This document shows positions 33,690-44,235 of a stretch of 64,000 nt of DNA, one piece after another. Numbering within the stretch: the stretch's first letter is position 1; each line of letters begins with the position of its first letter. The position numbers and the translations under genes are program-made. This DNA comes from Micrasema longulum (Eukaryota > Arthropoda > Insecta > Trichoptera > Brachycentridae). The stretch lies in the NCBI GenBank assembly GCA_022494885.1, contig JAGVSM010003943.1:62001-126000 (forward strand), in the 5' to 3' direction. The notes under the pieces are model-generated. The model was given only the letters and a program-made list of their open reading frames with translations. It was not told where the DNA came from and made no database searches.

Positions 33690-34055
33690 CGGTAAATAAT
33701 CCCTTTGCGCGCGGTGATGTAACATCGTGTTACCACTAGTAAAAGACGGAATACTCTAAAATTCAGGCATTGAAAAAAAAGAGGCGTACTGTTTAATAAT
33801 TCCTTTTCCATAATTTATGGAAATAAATATTTAATTTTGCCCTGTTGTAGCAAAATAAAATATAAATTTAAATACGCTTCTCATATTACGCGCGTGCGTC
33901 CGCCATCACAGTCATAAACCGACTGAAGACTGATACTGTTTTACCCAACACCCGCCACAGAACAGCGTCTCTGTCTTCCTTATTATGAGTTCTGTCTTCG
34001 TGCTCTCTCTTATAAAAATGTGTTGTCGAATTAGCGGACATTCATTCTTCGCGTA
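33690..34055 (+). repeat. Dispersed repeat E, left part (split by the R1-clade element)
   Basis: 'gttaccactagtaaaagacg', 'taaaccgactgaagac', 'ttatgagttctgtcttcgtg' and 'cattcttcgcgta' align with 46010-46365. The repeat stops at 34055 and resumes at 38423. Non-coding. Confidence 0.8.
34044..34055. repeat. 12-bp target site duplication, left copy
   Basis: ATTCTTCGCGTA, repeated exactly at 38423-38434 on the other side of the R1-clade insertion; the empty site at 46354-46365 reads ATTCTTCGCATA. Confidence 0.88.
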
Positions 34056-34079
34056 CAATGAAAGCATCCACCCCTTTCC

Positions 34080-34119
34080 CGAAACTGTTCATAAAGACTT
34101 GAGTCTTTCTTCAGTTTCG
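34080..34119 (-). ncRNA. 3'-terminal hairpin of the R1-clade element
   Basis: Element-sense RNA pairs CGAAACUG (34112-34119) with CAGUUUCG (34080-34087), and inside it AAAGACU (34102-34108) with AGUCUUU (34093-34099). It ends about 25 nt from the element's 3' terminus. Likely the structure its RT recognises for target-primed reverse transcription. Confidence 0.62.
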
Positions 34120-34909
34120 CATATCAATATCAATTTTTTTTTTTTAAACTAATTAAGCGAAAATTTAATATTTCTTTACAATCAAACCGCGAAAATAACA
34201 AAACAAATAAACTTTTAAAACTTTCATTGTACCCCTCACTGCAGTTTTGTCAGTTTGTGATCAATCAAATACACATGGTCAGCACAATCACCTTTTTCTA
34301 ATTTCCCAGTATTACAGTGGAGGAATACAGTGTTAGTTCTAAATTGAGACCGCGGCCGCACGCTCCAGATCCCGCATCGGAAAGGAAGAAGAACGTAGTA
34401 ATACAAACAAATCAATCAAACGACACGAAACCCAAATACATATAGGAAACATTGGAATAATTTGCCCTATACAACATGCACTCAATCAACAGAAGAAAAA
34501 CAATACGTATCTATAACAAATCACAGTGGAACATCAAATCATTAAGACACTACCGGCAAAATCCTAACACAGATCCTAACACGATCCCTATCGAACTCAG
34601 GCGAAATTACTTTTCTTCATAGTACTGATTTCCTCGCAAAAAAAAAACCATTTTCCTAATACCAACAGTAGAAACAATCCTATGCAAAGACCTTAATCGT
34701 CCTAACAATCTCACAGACCTTAAAGCAGACGAAACGGGTTCTAGAGCATGGTCGGCGCGTGGTTCTCTTGAGTTAGTCTACTATTTAAATTTGTAATTTA
34801 CCATTTCCCTTCTATGGGACAGAAACAACACAGACGGACAAAAGTTCAGTTCAGACAACCAATGCTAGTACCCAAGTATGCATCCCTTCATCTCAAACTG
34901 ATTTAGTAC

Positions 34910-37900
34910 TCATGGTAGGCCTTTACCCAGTTCCTCCCATTTTTCTACCCATTCGCTCACAAAATGAAAAAATGCTTTGACGTTAGTTGGATTAGCCAAT
35001 AAGCTTGGATTCCACATCGGCCTCGTCACCTCTGTCAAGCCGTTTAGCATGTTTTCCCTTTCAGTATCTAAAATCGGGCAATGCCATAGGATATGTTCAG
35101 CCGTCTGACGGGGCTCCCCGCAAGTACATTCAGGATCTCTTACTAGTGCGAGGTCATATAGTTTTGACCTAAACTCACCATGCCCAGACAACATCTGGAC
35201 AACACAGTGATCCAAGTTAATTTTCTTAAGGCTTAGTCTTTTTCGTATGTCCGGAAAAAATGTATGCGTCCAGCGCCCCGTCAGAGATGCATCCCACCTA
35301 ATTTCCCACTCGTCAATAGTTTTTTCTGTTATTCTTTTTGTCAATGGTTTTAATCTACTACCCTCTCGGTGTTGAACACTGATGTCAAAATATGTAACCA
35401 ACTCACCTTTTTTTAGTAGTTTCACCGCAACAGATTCCATTACCTCTAAGTCTGCCGGAAGTTCCCCGGCCAGGACAGGTAAAGCGGCTGTGGACACAGT
35501 TCTATAAGCACCCGTGAGTGCAATTAGAGGGGCTCTTTGGCCACTCAGGAGGGTCCTATAGACGCCACCAGAGGATGCACGATGAGCCCAAACTTTAGCA
35601 GCATATGTTAATTGTGCGACATAAGTTCCTCGGTATATTAGTCGGACCCCATTACTTTTTATTCCCCACGTTGCTCAGCTCACCCTTCGTACTTTCATAA
35701 AAAGCGAAGACGCCTTTGAGGATATCATTTTGGCATGAGCCAAAAACGATCCTTGGGTATCCAAAAGGACACCCAAGTACCTTACATCTTGGAAAAATCG
35801 TATTCCCCGCCCACCCATCCTGATTGTGGGTTTTCTTCCTCTGTCAGAGATACCCTTCACCATGAGTCCCATAGTCTTTTGCGGTGAGAATGTTAGTCTG
35901 TTCCTATTTCCCCATTCTAAAATTAGTTTAAGTGCCTCACACCCCCTAATTTCCAACTCCCTTCTAGTGTCTCTTGACAAGAGAAGAAGAGCGTCGTCTG
36001 CGTAAGCCACCATATCGCTGCCTGCCGGAAAAGGTAAACGCAGCAAGTCGTCAAATAGTATGTTCCATAGTGATGGCCCCAGGATAGAACCCTGTGGACA
36101 ACCCATGGTCGTCGTTCTACACACGGTTATGGATCCGTGGACTACAGAGATGGATCTATCACTAAGGTAGCTCCGGATGATCCCAAAAAGTTCCTTCGGA
36201 CAACCTCTGGATTTTAATTTTGTCAACACCATCGGCCACCAGGCGTTGTCAAATGCACCGGAGATATCGAGGAATATCCCACAGGCAAATCTCGCCCGGC
36301 AATCGTCTCTCCATTTGCTGGCACGAAGTATGGCATCCTCCGTAGACCGGGCTCTATTAAAACCGTACTGCTTTGGAGAGGGAGCAGAGAGCCAGCCTTC
36401 CAACCTATTTCTAATGAGATTTTCAAGAACTTTACCGAGAGCTGGGAGGAGCGTTATTGGCCTGTAAGCCTTGGGATCAGATTCCTTTTTATCCGTACCC
36501 TTTGGGATGATCCGCAGCAATCCTACTTTCCAAACTTTTGGGAATATCCCTGCTTTTAGACATAAACTCATCAGAGTTGTGAATTCACGCCTGGCAAAGT
36601 ACCATACATTTCTCACAATTTCTCCGTTAACTCTGTCAATACCAGGTGCCTTTTTTGGTCCGAGGGATTTTATGATTTTATCGATTTCACCCTCCGTGAC
36701 GACAGACACCTCGATATCACTGGTACTAGGATTAGCGACACTGATTCTTCTGACCAGAGTGTGGTACGGAGAATCATTTACTTCACAGTCTTGTGGAATC
36801 AGTGAATCTAAAAGAGCCTTCAAGGTAGACTCGATAGTGGAGGTAGTTAAATTACCAACAATCACGTTGTTCAAATATTTGTCCGAGCCTTTTCCATTCT
36901 TGTTTAGTACACTGGTTAGGCTCCAAGGATCTGCGTTTCCCATCTCAGTGATCCACTTTCTCCAATTCGTTTGCTTAGCTTTTAAAATGGCAGCACGATA
37001 GGCGCGCCGCGCACTATTTACCCTATTTTTATACTGTTCGAGCACGTCTGCGGAGATCACCTTACTGAGGGCAACTCCCAACCTACGGGATGCCTTTTTG
37101 AAAGAACCTTTAAGCGAGGTTAGTTTCTCGCTCCACCAAGGTGTCTTTAACCGTCCGCTAGGTCTAGATCGACCTAAACTCGAATCAGCTGACCGGGTCA
37201 CACACAAATTAAAAAAATCCCCAAGTGTGACGTCCCCTCTTGCCGCTCTAACGTCAAAGTTTAATAACTGGTCCGAAAGATCCTGACCAAATCGATACCA
37301 ATCCGCAGATCTAGTCTTATAAGACCAAGTGTCCGTCCTTACCTGGCTTTGTGTTTCAATTCCAATACAAAAAGTTATTAATCTATGATCGCTAGACATC
37401 TCACCGGCTTGAACTGTCCACCTTGTAGTGTAGGTGGCAAGGCCACCCGAAACTAGGGTAAGGTCGATGTTGCTTTCTCCACATGGACCCGAAAACGTTT
37501 TCGGTTGACCTTCCGAGTTGAGCAAGATCAATCCAGATCCCATCACAAACTCTTCCACTGCATCTTGCCTCGGTGTGCGGCACCGCACCGTGTCGAACCA
37601 GATCGCAGAACGTGCATTAAAGTCTCCCCCAATTATGAATTGGGCATGTCGGTAAGATAGCATTACTGACTGCAGACCCCGGACATGGGGTCCAGCATGT
37701 TGGTCGTATTTCAGATATACTGAGACTACCACCAACTCAACACCTCCTAGGTCCAGGGAAATGCAAAGTCTGTAGTCATCAGACAGGTGATGCAACAGCA
37801 ACGGTCTAAGGGAGCGATTCCAGATTGCTATACCTGCACCGGGGCAAGTACCTGTTTCCAAGACCGTAATATCCTCGCCCAGGTACACAGTCCTGCCTAA

Positions 37901-38035
37901 GACAGTGTATTGCTCCTGAATGAGGATTAAATCTAGTTTATGTGACTCGAATACCCGATGCAACTCAAGAGTCGCAGCCCTAGATCTGCCAAGATTCACC
38001 TGCCCAATTTTTAGGTTAACTTTGTCAATCCCCAT
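34910..38035 (-). pseudogene. ORF2 of the R1-clade element (endonuclease-RT), one nonsense codon
   Basis: The 1,041-codon frame is open except for a TGA at codon 787 (35675-35677). Residues 1-225 are an APE-type endonuclease (IQEQ near 40, GGDFNAR at 136-142, SSDHRL at 214-219). Residues 455-760 are RT (YRPITLLP at 524, FLDISGAFDNA at 588, GCPQGSILGP at 645, YADD at 678-681). The C-terminal part holds a CCHC-like C.CGEP..TAEH..WHC. In this family the protein nicks the target and primes cDNA synthesis from the nick. The stop is plausibly CGA to TGA, a single C-to-T change. The ATG overlaps the ORF1 stop by 11 nt. Readthrough aside, the product lacks its C-terminal domain. Confidence 0.92.
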
Positions 38036-38422
38036 AATTGGTTTGTCTTATGTATGCGTTTACAGCGGCCAGATATGCTGGGCACTCCTGTGATCCCGTT
38101 AGGTGGTCGTTGGGCTTTTTAAATCGCGTGCAGGTGGCACACTTACTTGGGCCACTCTTATTCGGGCAGCCTGTATCACCATGGCCAACACCAGCACAAT
38201 ATTTACACACCTCCTCTTTCTGTGTGCAATACTTGCCAACATGACCATACATTTGGCATTTGAAGCAACGGATGGCCCCAATGTAGTCTCTTGTTCTACA
38301 GCTATTCCATCCTACTATGATATGTCCCTGTTCAACAAGGACAGACCTGACCTCCGGGTGTACAGAATAAATGCAACCAACCACGGTACGGTCCCGTGGG
38401 CCAAAAAGTGCCAAAAAGTGCT
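38025..38422 (-). pseudogene. ORF1 of the R1-clade element, C-terminal fragment
   Basis: About 130 residues remain, 5' truncated at the insertion boundary with no ATG of its own. Three zinc knuckles are seen: CFKCQMYGHVGKYC, CKYCAGVGHGDTGC and a longer CATC..H....EC. ORF1 proteins of this clade bind element RNA. It terminates at TGA 38025-38027, overlapping ORF2 in the -1 frame. Confidence 0.88.
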
Positions 38423-38540
38423 ATTCTTCGCGTAGCAAAGATATTTTTTTTGTATTAACATCCAGCATAATAATACAAATTTTACTTTCGAAATCCGGTG
38501 TGAAAATGTTCATTGTTGGCCTGTTCTGTCAAATTATTTT
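38423..38540 (+). repeat. Dispersed repeat E, right part
   Basis: Begins with the duplicated ATTCTTCGCGTA and continues 'acatccagcataataat' and 'aatccggtgtgaaaatgttc', matching 46366-46450 and completing the repeat cut at 34055. Confidence 0.8.
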
Positions 38541-38859
38541 AAGATAAAAAAAACCTTTTGTTTCGTTTTTATTTTCTTAAGATTTTATTTAAGAACGCCG
38601 AACCAGTTTCTGTAGCTACACAAAAGCATTATAAAATAAATTTATGTAAATAAACTTAATAATGTTTAATCGCAAAAGTACACTACACAAATAGCTTAGG
38701 TAATACGAGTAGGTACAATTATTACAGTTCTTTTATCTACAAGTACCTACAATTATATCGTATGTCGGTCCTGGATTGTAATTTGCAATGATACTGGCAA
38801 AAATAGATTATTTATTTAGTTTCGTTCGCTTGCGAAGTTTTAAGAGGAAACGTGGTCTG
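38541..38859. other. AT-rich interval
   Basis: No features recognised. Confidence 0.5.
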
Positions 38860-38990
38860 ACATATCGTCATGCAAATGTATTTCCTTATTTTACTCCTGG
38901 ATTATAACACTAGAGATGTGATTTTTTTAACACACTATAGATATTTACCGTTGCCGTGTCCCTAATGTTTTGTTTTTACAATAAGTTGTT
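38860..38990 (+). repeat. Dispersed repeat D, copy 2
   Basis: 'gtctgacatatcgtcatgc' to 'tatttaccgttgccgtg', collinear with 23700-23830. Confidence 0.55.
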
Positions 38991-39495
38991 TATTATGGGA
39001 ACTAGAACCATTTAAAAACAATGTTACAATACCTATTTATCAAAATTCCCTGTCACCGCATGTTCTCACAATTTGTGTAATCCTAAACACAAAAATAATA
39101 ATGTACAATGTACATATCTAATTTTAACTAAATACAATTGCAAAAAGTAAGAAATAAAGATAATTACCACTTGAAGATTCTATGTTTTATATATTTGAAT
39201 AAACACCAATACATGCAAATGAAATTTGCAAATATATTTAATAAATACTTTTCAAACGTTGGAAGAAACCTTGCGAAAAAAATTTCATCAAAATCGAATA
39301 AAACAGATACAAATTCGTACACCAATACTGAACACGGTAACACCCTTAACATATTTTAAAGCACTACAGAGAGTGAAATAGAAATTATCAACAGTATGAA
39401 AGGAGGTTCGTCTCCGGGTTTCGATGGAATTTCTGCTCACACATTAAAACACATTACAAAACAATTTTCGGCACCACTAAAACATATAGTAAATA

Positions 39496-40042
39496 CAAGG
39501 TGTCCAGCGACAGATTTCGGATTTTGAATTTAAATTATGTTCGATTGGGTAGTGCGGGGAAAACGTGGAGGGGTATTTTGGTATCATGAGCGTTGCGGAT
39601 TCGTCAATAACTATGAACAGGAGAGCAGTGTGCTTATGCTATTGAGGCGTACCTAACCAATGACTTTTCACCCATTGCCGCGCGGCGTAAGTTTTGTGTT
39701 CGCTTCAACATACGCCTCATTCTCTCATTATCTCAAAAGTCTCGTCTACAAAAATCAGCCTGCCAGTATCGCACAGTTGTAGATAATATCCGATCGGAAA
39801 TAACAGTAATTTCTAGTCACTGGAGTCAGTGCACTGTGCACTACGTAAACGTGTTTCTTGAAAATATGCGAAATAGGTTGGAGAAAAGCGTACAAAACAA
39901 TGGTCGACATTTAGAAAATGTGATTTAATAAAAATAAAATCCACTTTATCTTCTATTCATAGTAATAAATAATTTTTATCTACATGTTTTTTATTTTTTT
40001 AAATAAATTTTCAAAATTTAAAATCTCCTGCTGGACCCCTTG
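39496..40042 (+). mobile_element. 547-bp Tc1/mariner-superfamily element, internally deleted, TA duplication
   Basis: Ends CAAGGTGTCCAGCGACAGAT and (complement of the right end) CAAGGGGTCCAGCAGGAGAT form about 40-bp terminal repeats, with TA at 39494-39495 and 40043-40044. The interior still encodes transposase ends: an N-terminal HTH-like 'YLTNDFSPIAARRKFCVRF' (near 39645) and a C-terminal 'FLENMRNRLEKSV' and 'NNGRHLENVI' (39850-39926). The catalytic core is deleted. Its position inside the RT relic shows it is younger than that element. Confidence 0.85.
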
Positions 40043-40112
40043 TATGTATATGTTTCAAAGCGTTATATTCCCTTACAATTATAAAAAAATATAATTACCC
40101 TTATATAAAGGG

Positions 40113-40676
40113 TTTATTGGCACCATTGGATTTTGACAGCTCGTGGCGGCTATTTTATTTTGATGACATCTATCAAATATTTTTTTTATTATTAAGTTAC
40201 TTATATTAAATCACCACGGTAAGTTATACAATTGAACAGCACGTTCAAATGATAAAATTATATTATAAAAATGAGTGTTCGTTAGTGCAAATGTTGCGCT
40301 CATTTTACGGTAGACGTGGTGGCCCTTCACAGTCAACTTTTCAACGTTTGGTGGCCAAATTTGAGACGACAACCGTCCATGAAAGAGTACAACATAACCC
40401 GGGGCAGTCGATTCCTCGCCGTGCACAAGGAATCGGCCTTTCGCAGACTTCAACTTGGCGAATATTGCGTCGGGACTTAGATTTACACCCGTACAAGATC
40501 CAACTGACCCAGGAACTCAACGTCCATGACCATAGACAACGCCGTTTGTTCACTGAACGGGCTTCGAATCGTTTAGAAGACGACCCCAATTTTTTCCGAA
40601 AAATATTTTTTAGCGACTAGGCGCAATTTTGGATGAATGGCTATGTTAGCAAGCAAAATAGAGACTGGTGATTTCG
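40113..40676 (+). pseudogene. Mariner-superfamily transposase, N-terminal fragment
   Basis: The frame begins near 40216 (a start codon apparently changed to ACG) with 'YTIEQHVQMIKLYYKN', continues through HTH blocks 'SLVQMLRSFYG' and 'PSQSTFQRLVAKFETT', and then 'SQTSTWRILRRDL', 'LHPYKIQLTQEL' and 'KIFFSD' where the first catalytic Asp lies. A TAG follows (40618-40620), after which 'AQFWMNGYVSKQN' continues before the homology is cut by RT sequence near 40677. About 25 residues are missing after FETT. The upstream 'attttgacagctcgtggcgg' segment belongs to its 5' region. Related to, but distinct from, the 39496-40042 element. Confidence 0.78.
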
Positions 40677-41620
40677 GGATACCTCAGGATACCGTGATAA
40701 GTCCATTTTTATATATTATACGTGTCAATGACATATTCTATCAAAATTTTAATTTAAAAATAATATCATATGCCGCTGATACAAGTTGTTTAAGATGATG
40801 TAATTAACCGGAAATCAGTAAATTTAGTAGCTTATGATGTTATAAATAAATTGAAATTATGGTTTGACAAAAATATTTTAACTTTAAATGCGGGAAAGAG
40901 AAAAATTATCCCATTTTTTATTAACAAACCTGATTTAGATTCAGTAATTTAAATAATTATTCGCCAAAGCAATTGCAACAAATCTAACTGCAATTTAACC
41001 TGTTCAGTACTAGATAGAACAGATAAAACATATCTTGGTCTATACATAGAGACCTAAACTTTGATTGGAAATACCATATTAGTGAACTAGTTAAACGTAT
41101 TAGAAAATGTATAAACATATTTATTTGATTAAGGAATATTTTAAGAATCATTAAAATGGCTTATTACTTAATTGTACGATTTTTATCACGATATAGTGTT
41201 GTTGGGTGGGGTGGTGCATATGTCAATACATTAATCACCCTTAAAATAGTGCATATGTCAACACATTAAACACTCTTAAAATAGTACAAATATTAAATAT
41301 CAAAGTAATTTTAAAGAAACCCTAAACCTTCAATAAGGAAAATCTCTATAAATTATAAAATCAATATAAAGTTCATACAGTTGAAACCATTATTAAAAAA
41401 AAAACCATAATACAAATTTACAAAGAAGAAAAAATAAACAAATTTGAGACGAGTAAGTCACTCAGACACCCAGATAATATCTAAATTTCTAAATTCCATA
41501 CAAGTAATGGTCGAAATAGTTTTGTTTTCAAAGGAATAAAAAATCACAATAATCTCCCTAATTAACTAAATACTATTAAAACCAATTTATCAGTAAATAA
41601 ATTCAACGGAACTTTTTGAA

Positions 41621-42590
41621 CCCGTTTAAAAACAGCATTTTATTTTAATTAGTATTACTGTATTATTATTATGTGTTTTTCTTTTTATCGCGTATAATTT
41701 TAATTATTTTCTCATGTACCTGTATTCGAAATCAAATAACTTCAAATTATTAAATGAATATAAAAGTGTAAGTAAATCTCTAAGCACAAGAGCTAGTCTC
41801 TTTTTTGGAAAGTTACAGATATAACATCAAAAAATTATAAAAGTAGATAATAATAGAAAAAGAAACTTCTGTAACTAGTTTAATTATTTTTAAAAAACTG
41901 ATATCAAACTTTCAATTTTGTTCATTTCACCCACATACGAGTATATAAACAAATCAAGCAATAACAAAGCATTGCCGGGTTTAGCTCGTCCACTAAAAAC
42001 GAATATAATTAAAAATAAGGGTACAAATAATATGCGTTCCAACTAATTAACGATAAACACATGAAGATTTTAAGTGTGTAAATATATTATTTTAAACCCG
42101 TCGACAGATCATAAGCTCTGTAAATGTGTAGAGCCATTACCTTGAAATTCGTTCGGTTCTGTTAAGATATCTCTATAAAAGTGGCATTATTAAAGTGGCA
42201 AATACGCCAAGTATACAGTCGTATTTTGTTACGAGTATCTATTATCTATGTAGAATACTCGTACCTACAGTGCAGATAAATTCCAATATCTTGTACTTGT
42301 AATTCAAACAACTGGATGCAAGAATTATGCACACATAAAGCTAACAGTGACACAGCCACCGTAAAGCAATATAACTACATATTTTATTATAGACATAAAT
42401 ATAGAGACTGTTTCATTTGTACTAGAGAACTCTCATAAAAGACATAATATATATTATACAAATTTAATATCCATTATTCAGGCATTGCCAACCATTTAGG
42501 GCGGTATTAATATTATTGTTAACGTTAGTTATGCCCGAGATATTGTTTTCGCTTTTACGTTATACGTTACATTTTATTTGAGTACAAGCC
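41621..42590. other. AT-rich interval with a MITE trace
   Basis: 'gacagatcataagctctgta' near 42102 resembles the TAACATATTACAAC MITE interior. Otherwise no recognised content. Confidence 0.45.
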
Positions 42591-42596
42591 TTCAAA

Positions 42597-42800
42597 ATGG
42601 AATGTCAAGTAGACGAAAGTGAGCATTTTCGACACCTCCTTCTGTTCGCGTTCAATCGGGGGAACAAAGCTATGAATTATAGTATTTTTTTTTGTAAAAT
42701 GATGAGTAATACGTCTTTAATTCATTTGTCGTATCCTCTTGTTCTCTTCATTTTGAAAAAAAACGGACCAGACTTATGTTTATACTCAAAACATTAACCT
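42597..42800 (+). pseudogene. Mariner-like transposase N-terminus fragment
   Basis: The first 24 codons read MECQVDESEHFRHLL then FAFNRGNKA, the start of the mariner (SETMAR-type) HTH domain. Similarity is lost afterwards, and the rest of the 66-codon frame is unrelated. No TIRs identified; an internally deleted or truncated copy. Confidence 0.6.
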
Positions 42801-42839
42801 TTTTCAAAAAATCAATCTAAGCATTCAATCAATGTTTAC

Positions 42840-43560
42840 TTATTTTTTGAGTTGTGTCCAACTCAAACCCGTATCCAAAATCACTCGCAAACGAGTGGAG
42901 GCGTATAAAAAAAAAAAAAAAACTCAAACCCGTAAAGTATCAACAATATCTCGGCGTAATCATATTAATGGATTTCAAATAGAAATCTCACATTACATAT
43001 ATTGCCAAGAAAGCTAGTAAATAATTTACTTGATTAAAAAGGCACTCCAAAACAAAATACTACAGAGACTAAAATATACAAGATCTACGTAAGACTTGTA
43101 TTGGAGTATGGAGTTCCTACTTTACTAAAGACATCGAGCTACTGGAAAAAGTACAAAGATGTGCTACAAAAATCCCCAAGGATGCCTTACCACGGTAAAT
43201 TAAAAGCACTAGGACTTACATCATTGGAAGAACGACAGAAAAGAAGACTTGATAGAAACTTACTCAATAATAACTATGACTGCTTTCTGCATAAGATGTA
43301 TCAATTAAATCCTAACAAATTTACGGTGTCATAACTGTAAGCCCTATCGTTCCCAATTCCACATCGATCCTAAGAAAAACTTCCTTTCCAGCAGGGTAGT
43401 TTCAGACTGGAACAAATTGCCAAGCCTAGTTGTCCATTTCGTTTCGGTCAACCAGTTCGAAAACCATTTGAGTGCTTTTTTGAAGGAAGAAAGCAGAGAA
43501 AAAGCAGTACCCGAGACATAGGCTACGCTGGTTATACTGCTACGCATACGCTGACTGTCT
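42840..43560 (+). pseudogene. Non-LTR RT C-terminal relic
   Basis: Plus-strand fragments in changing frames: 'GFQIEISHYI' (a YLG.-type palm tail), 'VRLVLEYGVP', 'IELLEKVQRCATKIPK', 'LKALGLTSLEERQKRR', 'DCFLHKMYQLNPNK', 'FLSSRVVSDWNKLP' and 'VSVNQFENHLSAFL'. These are the thumb and C-terminal blocks of Jockey/CR1-type RTs (pattern FFS.RV...WN.LP). At least three frameshifts. Catalytic domain absent, so 5' truncated. Confidence 0.78.
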
Positions 43561-43589
43561 ATAACGAATAATATTAATAATATAGTTGA

Positions 43590-44235
43590 AAATATTGGTT
43601 AGGGGTGCTAAAATGTTATTGGAGATATTTTTTAAGTTTGGACGTTGAAATGCCATCTGAGCCACTTGAATTACATTTTTTTAAGTGATTGTTTGAAGGT
43701 TTCTGGTTACATGCAGGTAATATAAAAAAATATGTTCAGGTGTAAGAGTGGTGGTAATAGAATTTGCTTACATCGTTTTAGATGTTTTTATTTTGGAGAG
43801 TATGTTTGAAACTAGATTTTTGCCCACGTCCACAAAATATTTATTAAACTACAATAGTTAGTAATAATATTTATGGGATATCCTTTTCAGCGGTAAAATT
43901 TTACCTATATATTAGAAGCGATTGATTTTTTTTGTCGTTTGGAGACTAGAAGCATCTTTAATAATTTACTTGCTTTTGGTTTTTGCCGACCTGGCATATT
44001 TTTTCTCTATAATAAGACTGCATGTTCTTATTACCGATTTGCAAATATAACGGTAGCGTACATATTTTCTTTTGAGCTCGATATCGTGGGAACGTTTTTT
44101 GTTTGAGCTGTATAATTTATCTATCTCTTTTAAACTTTTAAGGATGCCATCCGTTATCCATGAAATTTTACAGTAAGATATATTTATTGTAGATATATTA
44201 TTTGAATAAGGTTTTATAAATTCGTTAAATGCAGA
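43590..44235 (-). pseudogene. Non-LTR retrotransposon linker/early RT relic
   Basis: The minus strand reads 'KISWITDGILKSLKEIDKLY', then 'RSHDIELKRKYVRYR', and further on 'FYVDVGRNLQ'-like residues near 43700. This is the endonuclease-RT linker (P.WIT.G...S...K..LY). Endonuclease and RT cores are not visible and stops are frequent. Confidence 0.6.

Larger units (their letters stand above)
34056..38422 (-). mobile_element. R1-clade non-LTR retrotransposon, 5' truncated
   Basis: A 4.37-kb minus-strand insertion with a 12-bp duplication. It carries the 3' part of ORF1 (38025-38422), a nearly intact ORF2 (34910-38035) and an ~850-bp 3' UTR ending in a hairpin and 'ggtggatgctttc' without a poly(A) tail. 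Three zinc knuckles in ORF1, an APE-type endonuclease, no RNase H and a C-terminal CCHC match the R1/TRAS group. At the truncated 5' junction CCAAAAAGTG is duplicated in tandem (38401-38420), as often seen when first-strand cDNA ends are joined. Confidence 0.88.
39140..41620 (+). pseudogene. Non-LTR RT relic split by two DNA transposon fragments
   Basis: The plus strand reads 'FNKYFSNVGRNLA' (39237) and 'GGSSPGFDGISAHTLKHI' (39400-39480), is interrupted at 39496, resumes at 40045 with 'FPYNYKK' and 'LPLYKG', is lost again, and resumes near 40677 with a GIPQ.TVISPFLY block, a degraded YADD, 'TYLGLYID' and 'LNFDWKYHISELVKRI', then a WGGAY block and C-terminal residues to about 41620. Removing 39496-40042 plus one TA rejoins the frame. 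The order of blocks is that of Jockey/CR1-superfamily RTs. The segment from LYKG to GIPQ, the palm with the first catalytic Asp, is missing. Confidence 0.8.

Noticed and set aside
34637..34650. Poly(A)/poly(T) tract as the 3' end of the R1-clade element
   Set aside because: The A run is on the wrong strand for the minus-oriented element, and the exact 12-bp duplication places the 3' end at 34056.
36471..37001. 176-codon plus-strand ORF
   Set aside because: Antisense shadow of the R1-clade ORF2.
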